Position numbers and translations under genes: made by a program. DNA of 64,000 bases. Origin: Caproiciproducens galactitolivorans (lineage in GTDB: Bacteria; Bacillota; Clostridia; Oscillospirales; Acutalibacteraceae). The stretch covers positions 62,001 to 126,000 of the forward strand of contig NZ_SRMQ01000004.1 in assembly GCF_004768785.1 (NCBI RefSeq), read 5' to 3'. The notes under the pieces were generated by a model. The model was not told the DNA's origin, made no database searches, and saw nothing but the letters and a program-made list of their open reading frames with translations. Shown piece after piece: positions 59,810-64,000 of the stretch (the stretch's first letter is position 1; the number at the start of each line of letters is the position of its first letter).

Positions 59810-62800
59810 ATGAAGGAGAAAATGAAAAGACCTCTCAGCATCCTCCTCGTGGTCTGCATGGTTGTTGCCCTGCTTGCGGGCAGCGCCTATGCGGTAAACC
59901 GATATTTTGAGGATGCCAAAGGCCATTGGGCGGAGGAAGCCATCCAAATCCTCACGGATAAGGGCGTCATCAGCGGCTATCCCGATGGTCTCGCACATCC
60001 CGACGCAATCATTACAAGAGGCGAGTTTGCCGCCCTGATTGCCAGGACTATGGAACTGCCGGAACCGGATGAAAGTGAAGTCACCATTCGCTTTACTGAC
60101 ATTGCCGGACACTGGTCGGAGCAGTATGTAGAGTCGCTCATCATTGCAGGAATTATCCAAAAGGACGATTTCGGGACGAAGTTCCTGCCGAATGATCCAA
60201 TCACCCGCATGGAGATGATCCGAATGCTGGTGAGGGCTATCGGCAAGGGCGACCATGATGTATCCTGCCCCTGTGTCACCGGGTTTTCCGATGACGATGG
60301 ACTCGCTGATGGGGATAAAGCCTGTATCTGTACAGGCAAAAAGTACGGCATTGTGACTGGTTACCCGGACGGTACAGTAAAGCCGGAAGGCAAAGCCACC
60401 CGTGCGGAAGCCTTTGAAATGCTGGTGGATACGGAGAAAGCAAAGGAACAGATCAAAAAAGAAGAACCTCCGAAGCCGCCCGTAACACCCAAGCCGGAGG
60501 ATAAGCCTTCCGGTGGCGGCGGTTCTGGCGGTGGTGGTTCCTCTTATGTTCCCGCTCCGCAGTTCAGCTTCACATTGCCCAAAACCGCCTACACCGCCGA
60601 TGAAATTGAGATTAAGCCGGAAAGTCGCTATGTGAGCGGTGTGACATGGACAATTCTTAAAAACGGACTGCCCGCCGAGCTTCCCGGGCTGACAGAGGGC
60701 GAACTGACCGCTGCAGGCGGCAAGGTGAAATTCACGCATACCGGTAGCATCACCCTCATTGCCACGGCAAAAAACAGCCGGGGCGCCACGGTGACCCATG
60801 AGCAGACGGTCAGCATCTATCCGGTGGTGACAGCGGCATTCACACTGCCCGAAACCGCCCATACCGATACCGGCGTGCCGGTGGAGCTTTCCACGGAGAA
60901 TCTCGGTTCCAATTCGGTGCTGTGGTCCCTCCAAAAAGATGGAACCGCCGCCGATATGGAGAAAGCCGTCACCGGAGAGCTGACCGCTGCTGGCGGCACG
61001 GTGCTGTTCAAGGATAAGGGCAGCTATACGCTCACGGCCTCCATCACAGACGAGCTGGGCAAGGTTGTCACCGCACAGAGCAGCATTACCGTCTACCCTG
61101 TGGCGGAGGTGAATCTCACCCTGCCGGCAGTTACCCATACCGATAAAACCGCCCAGCTAAAAACAGAAACGAAAGAAACGGATGGGCTCACGCTAACCTA
61201 CACCCTGACCCGCAACGGAGAATCCGCTGACATCGACACATGGATTGAAGGAGATCCCGACCATGGCAGCATCCGATTCAAGGAAAAAGGTGTCTATGCG
61301 CTGACCGCTTCCGTTACCGATGCTACCGGCAGAGTGTTTGCCGGTAGCGCAGGCATCACGGTCTACCCGGTGGGCTCGGCGGGATTCTACTTGCCCGAAG
61401 TCTTCCATACCGACAAAGCGGTTGTGGTGGAAGCGGTGTTCGGAGAGATCGGCAGCCATACCGCCAAATGGTCCCTGCTGCATGACGGCAAGGAGGTATC
61501 CCTCACCAATGCGGCGGAGGGTACGCTGGGCAACAACGGCGGTGAGCTGAAGTTCCGCTCCAAAGGCAGCTATATCCTGAAAGCGGAGTTCACCGATGAT
61601 GGCGGCAGGAGCTACCGCTATGAGCAGGGCTTCAAGGTTTATCCCGTGCCCAACCTTACCTACGGCCTGCCAAAACACGCCCATACCGACACCGATATCG
61701 TGGTCAAAACCGAAGCCAACCATCTGGACGGTCTCGCCGTTGAGTGGCTGGTGGATAACACATTCGGTTTCCAAGATTGGTCGACTTATGTGGACGGAAA
61801 GCTCTCGAATGACGGAGGTACCATCCGCTTCAAAAGAGCGGGCATCTATGAGCTGGTAGCGAGAATCACCGATGATACCGGCCGTGTCTTTCTGTACGAA
61901 AGCAAGGACAGGTGCGAGGTGCTTCCCGTACTGACTATCGGCTTTGAACTTCCTGCCTTTGCCTACACTGATACCGCCATTGACCTCAGAACTCATGGCA
62001 ATAATAATGTTCTGCCTGTGGAGTGGTCCGTCAGCAAGGACGGCAAGAGCATTCCGCTCTCCGAGGCGTTTGACGGCAGCCTCACCCCCCAGGGCGGCAA
62101 GATTACCTTTAAGGGCGGCGGCGAGTATGTTCTTACCGCAGCCATGACCGACTATCTGAAACGCAGTTATTCCCACAGCGAAAACATCCGCATCCTGCCG
62201 GTGGTGCAGTATGCTTTCACCATGCCGCAGACTGTTCACTACAGTACGGAGTTTGAGGTTGCCGCAAGGGATGTTCGGCATATCGGCAGCTATGCTGTGG
62301 TCTGGACACTGCAAAAGGATGGCAATACCGCACAGTATCAGGGTACCCTGGGCAATGACGGCGGTAGAATTGCCATCCGTGACATCGGCACTTTTACCCT
62401 GACCGCTTCCATCACCGACAGCGCAGGACGTGTAATCTCACATGCGGAGAGTATTACGGTAACCAATACGGCGCCGAATGCTCCTGTGGTAGAGGCCGTT
62501 CCAACCCGTACAGCCAAGGATGGAAAGTTTCTCGTCAACATCACCGCCAATGCCACAGATCCCGATGGAGATGCGGTGACCTTGGAGTATGCGGACACTG
62601 CGGCTGACGGCTACTATGCGCCGGGTACCCACACCATCCGTGTCAGGGCGAAGGATATTGCCGGGGCTTACTCTACCTGGACCGAGAAAACTTTCACCGT
62701 GACCAATGCCGCCCCCACTGTTACCCTGACAGCCGAGCCAACCCGCATTGTCAAGGACGGCAAGTTCCTTGTCAATATCAGTGCGACAGCCGCCGATGCG

Positions 62801-63704
62801 GACGGCGATGCAACCACGCTGGAATGGGACAACAAGGCGGCTGACAACTACTATGCCGCAGGCACGCACACCATCCGCGTCCGTGCCAAAGATATTGCCG
62901 GAGCATATTCTCCTTGGGCATCAAAGACTTTCACCATCACCAGCTCCGCACCGACTGTAACTCTGACCGCAACCCCCACTCGAACAGCGAATAACGGCAA
63001 ATTCCTTGTCAATATCAGCGCAACAGCCGCTGACTCGGACGGCGATGCCACCACTCTGGAGTGGGACAACAAGGCGGCTGACAACTACTATGCCGTTGGC
63101 ACGCACACCATCCGTGTTCGTGCCAAAGATGCTACCGGGCTGTATTCGGAGTGGGTGTCCAAAACATTCAGCATCGTAAACTCTGCACCGACTGCGCCGG
63201 TCATCAGCCGAACTCCAAACGGCAACAGCGTAGCGCCGGGAACGCCGGTCACCATTAAGGCAACCAGCTCTGACCCCGATGGCGATGCTGTCACCCTTGT
63301 CTGGGAGGGCCGAAATGCTGAAACACAGACCTATCCCCGTGGAAAGAACGTGGTCCGCGTCAAAGCGGTGGACTCCGCAGGCGCTGAATCGCCTTGGGCT
63401 GCCATCGTTTTCTTTGTGGCGGACTCAAACGGCGGTGGTGGGATGGTCTTAACAGGGCCTGACTCCGTTATCATGGAAAACGGGCTCGAAGGCGCCACCA
63501 TCACAGAATATACCTTTACGGTGCCTCCTGTAAGTGGTCACAGCGGCTCGGACTTCGGCAGAGTGCGTGGATACAACAGGCTGACCAGCCAGTGGGATCA
63601 GCTTGACTACGGTACCACCACCAACGGCATCACTTTCACTCGCAGCCTTGGCGCAGGCGTATACACAAGGCTGGAATTCTATTATTACACCAATCACGAC
63701 TGCA
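59810..63704 (+). pseudogene. SLH-domain surface protein with Ig-like repeats, interrupted by a group II intron
   Basis: About 1,298 codons precede the intron. A signal peptide (cleavage after SAYA, about residue 27) is followed by three SLH-type repeats (FEDAKGHWAEEAIQIL, FTDIAGHWSEQYVESL, and a degenerate third with GYPDGTVKPEGKATRAEA), a Gly-rich linker near residue 240, seven repeats of about 90 residues each starting near YTAD or HTD and ending near VYPV, then four related repeats with DPDGDAVTL motifs. SLH domains bind cell-wall polymers. The frame runs into the intron at 63705 and stops at 63719. After splicing the protein would continue, so it may still be functional. Upstream AGGAGG supports the start. 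Confidence 0.88.
62481..63420 (+). repeat. four tandem PKD/Ig-like coding repeats
   Basis: Units of about 230 bp begin near 62481, 62712, 62949 and 63186. Units 2 and 3 are nearly identical over long stretches (for example GACAACAAGGCGGCTGACAA at both), which points to recent duplication or exchange. Each encodes a segment with KFLVNISATAADxDGDATTL and THTIRVRAKD. Confidence 0.8.
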
Positions 63705-64000
63705 GTGCGACACGTTCCTAACTGAAAAGGTTAGGCGTCGATTGAAAGGAGGATAGATAATCGATAGAACTAATGCTCCGAGAAGTGGAATGACGGAGTA
63801 ACGTCCCGAAACGCTTCCCTTAATACTCCGACTGGCAATTTGAAATGTAATGAGAGAATTGTCAGACGCTCGGTGAAGTCGAGAGAGAGTTGCCCAAACA
63901 GGACAAATATGTTGCTGTGGAAAGCTGTTCAGCGATGAATGGTGCAACCTATATTGCGGAGGTCTATAAAATACCTATGGTGAGAATGGGCAGTTGCCCT
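63705..64000 (+). other. group II intron, 5' part
   Basis: The sequence GTGCGACAC at 63705 is the conserved 5' end of bacterial group II introns. Domain I-like features follow: GAACTAATGCTCCGAGAAG, ATTGTCAGACGCTCGGTGAAG and TTGCTGTGGAAAGC, which I recognise from such introns. GGGCAGTT near 63987 can pair with GACTGC in the exon just before the splice site (EBS1-IBS1-like). The maturase gene and 3' end would be outside the window. Confidence 0.88.

Larger units (their letters stand above)
52601..64000 (+). mobile_element. integrative element 2, left part (continues beyond window)
   Basis: It begins at the internal att block and carries intact versions of the genes found broken in element 1, in the same order: regulator, conserved terminator, small Cys-rich protein, then DUF4314, ArdA-like, Dam methylase, YodL-like, single-helix, SpoVG-like and SLH genes, all on the plus strand with tight spacing. 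This resembles the accessory module of clostridial integrative conjugative elements. Its integrase and conjugation genes would be to the right of the window. Confidence 0.85.

Noticed and set aside
59783-62314. Long minus-strand open frames opposite the SLH gene
   Set aside because: They are antisense shadows of a repeat-rich, GC-rich coding region with a clear signal peptide and SLH domains on the plus strand.
62481-63420. CRISPR-like array
   Set aside because: The repeats are coding, about 230 bp long and without spacers; they encode Ig-like domains.

Overview
The window reads as chromosome of an anaerobic, mid-GC member of the Bacillota (class Clostridia, plausibly Oscillospirales; this is inference). 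Support comes from strong AGGAGG-type ribosome binding sites, ATG/GTG/TTG starts, sigma-A-like promoters, intrinsic terminators after most operons, a fermentation enzyme (phosphate acetyltransferase), an S-layer-homology protein, a SpoVG-family protein and Clostridia-type integrative-element genes. No rRNA operon, complete tRNA or CRISPR array was seen.

1-23.2 kb is catabolic. A nitroreductase is followed by an Amadori-compound-like cluster: amidohydrolase, two FrlC-like epimerases, a FrlB-like SIS-domain deglycase and a FrlD-like PfkB kinase. A divergent block follows around a GntR/UTRA regulator: a minus-strand operon (BtpA/SgcQ protein, FGGY kinase, HAD phosphatase, zinc-ribbon membrane protein) and a plus-strand YfcC-type carrier followed by a polar-amino-acid ABC transporter. 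A palindrome TATGACG-N8-CGACATA lies upstream of both. Then come a decayed thiolase, an aldose-epimerase-like gene, pta, and a divergent muramic-acid salvage locus (MupG-like, MurP-like PTS, MurQ, MurR).

23.5-29.3 kb is AT-richer: a compact [NiFe] hydrogenase operon (cytochrome-b5-like protein, small subunit, large subunit, maturation protease, joined by overlapping start/stop codons) and an ArsR-controlled metal/metalloid permease locus with a broken ferredoxin/DUF2703 gene.

29.4-38.6 kb is the most striking part: a fluoride-response island with five fluoride (crcB-motif) riboswitches, each with an overlapping intrinsic terminator. They sit in front of crcB, a GNAT acetyltransferase, a pair of MFS transporters, a universal-stress-protein gene, and an operon of a 34-aa protein, a Rex-like protein and two MutS-like ATPases. 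Four of the riboswitches form two divergent pairs.

38.8 kb to the end is a tandem array of integrative elements in the 3' end of a tRNA-Ser(CGA) gene. Two identical 143-bp blocks (38791-38933 and 52601-52743) carry the tRNA 3' end and its terminator. Element 1 between them is a decayed copy: frameshifted regulator, methylase and YodL remnants, and an intact-looking tyrosine integrase. It carries a cargo of a toxin-antitoxin pair and a kdpFABC-DE potassium locus with a frameshifted kdpD. Element 2 starts at the second block and runs off the window with intact homologues (regulator, DUF4314, ArdA-like, Dam-type methylase, YodL-like, SpoVG-like, giant SLH protein). A group II intron interrupts the SLH gene at 63705 and continues past the window end. 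A third remnant lies just left of the first att block.
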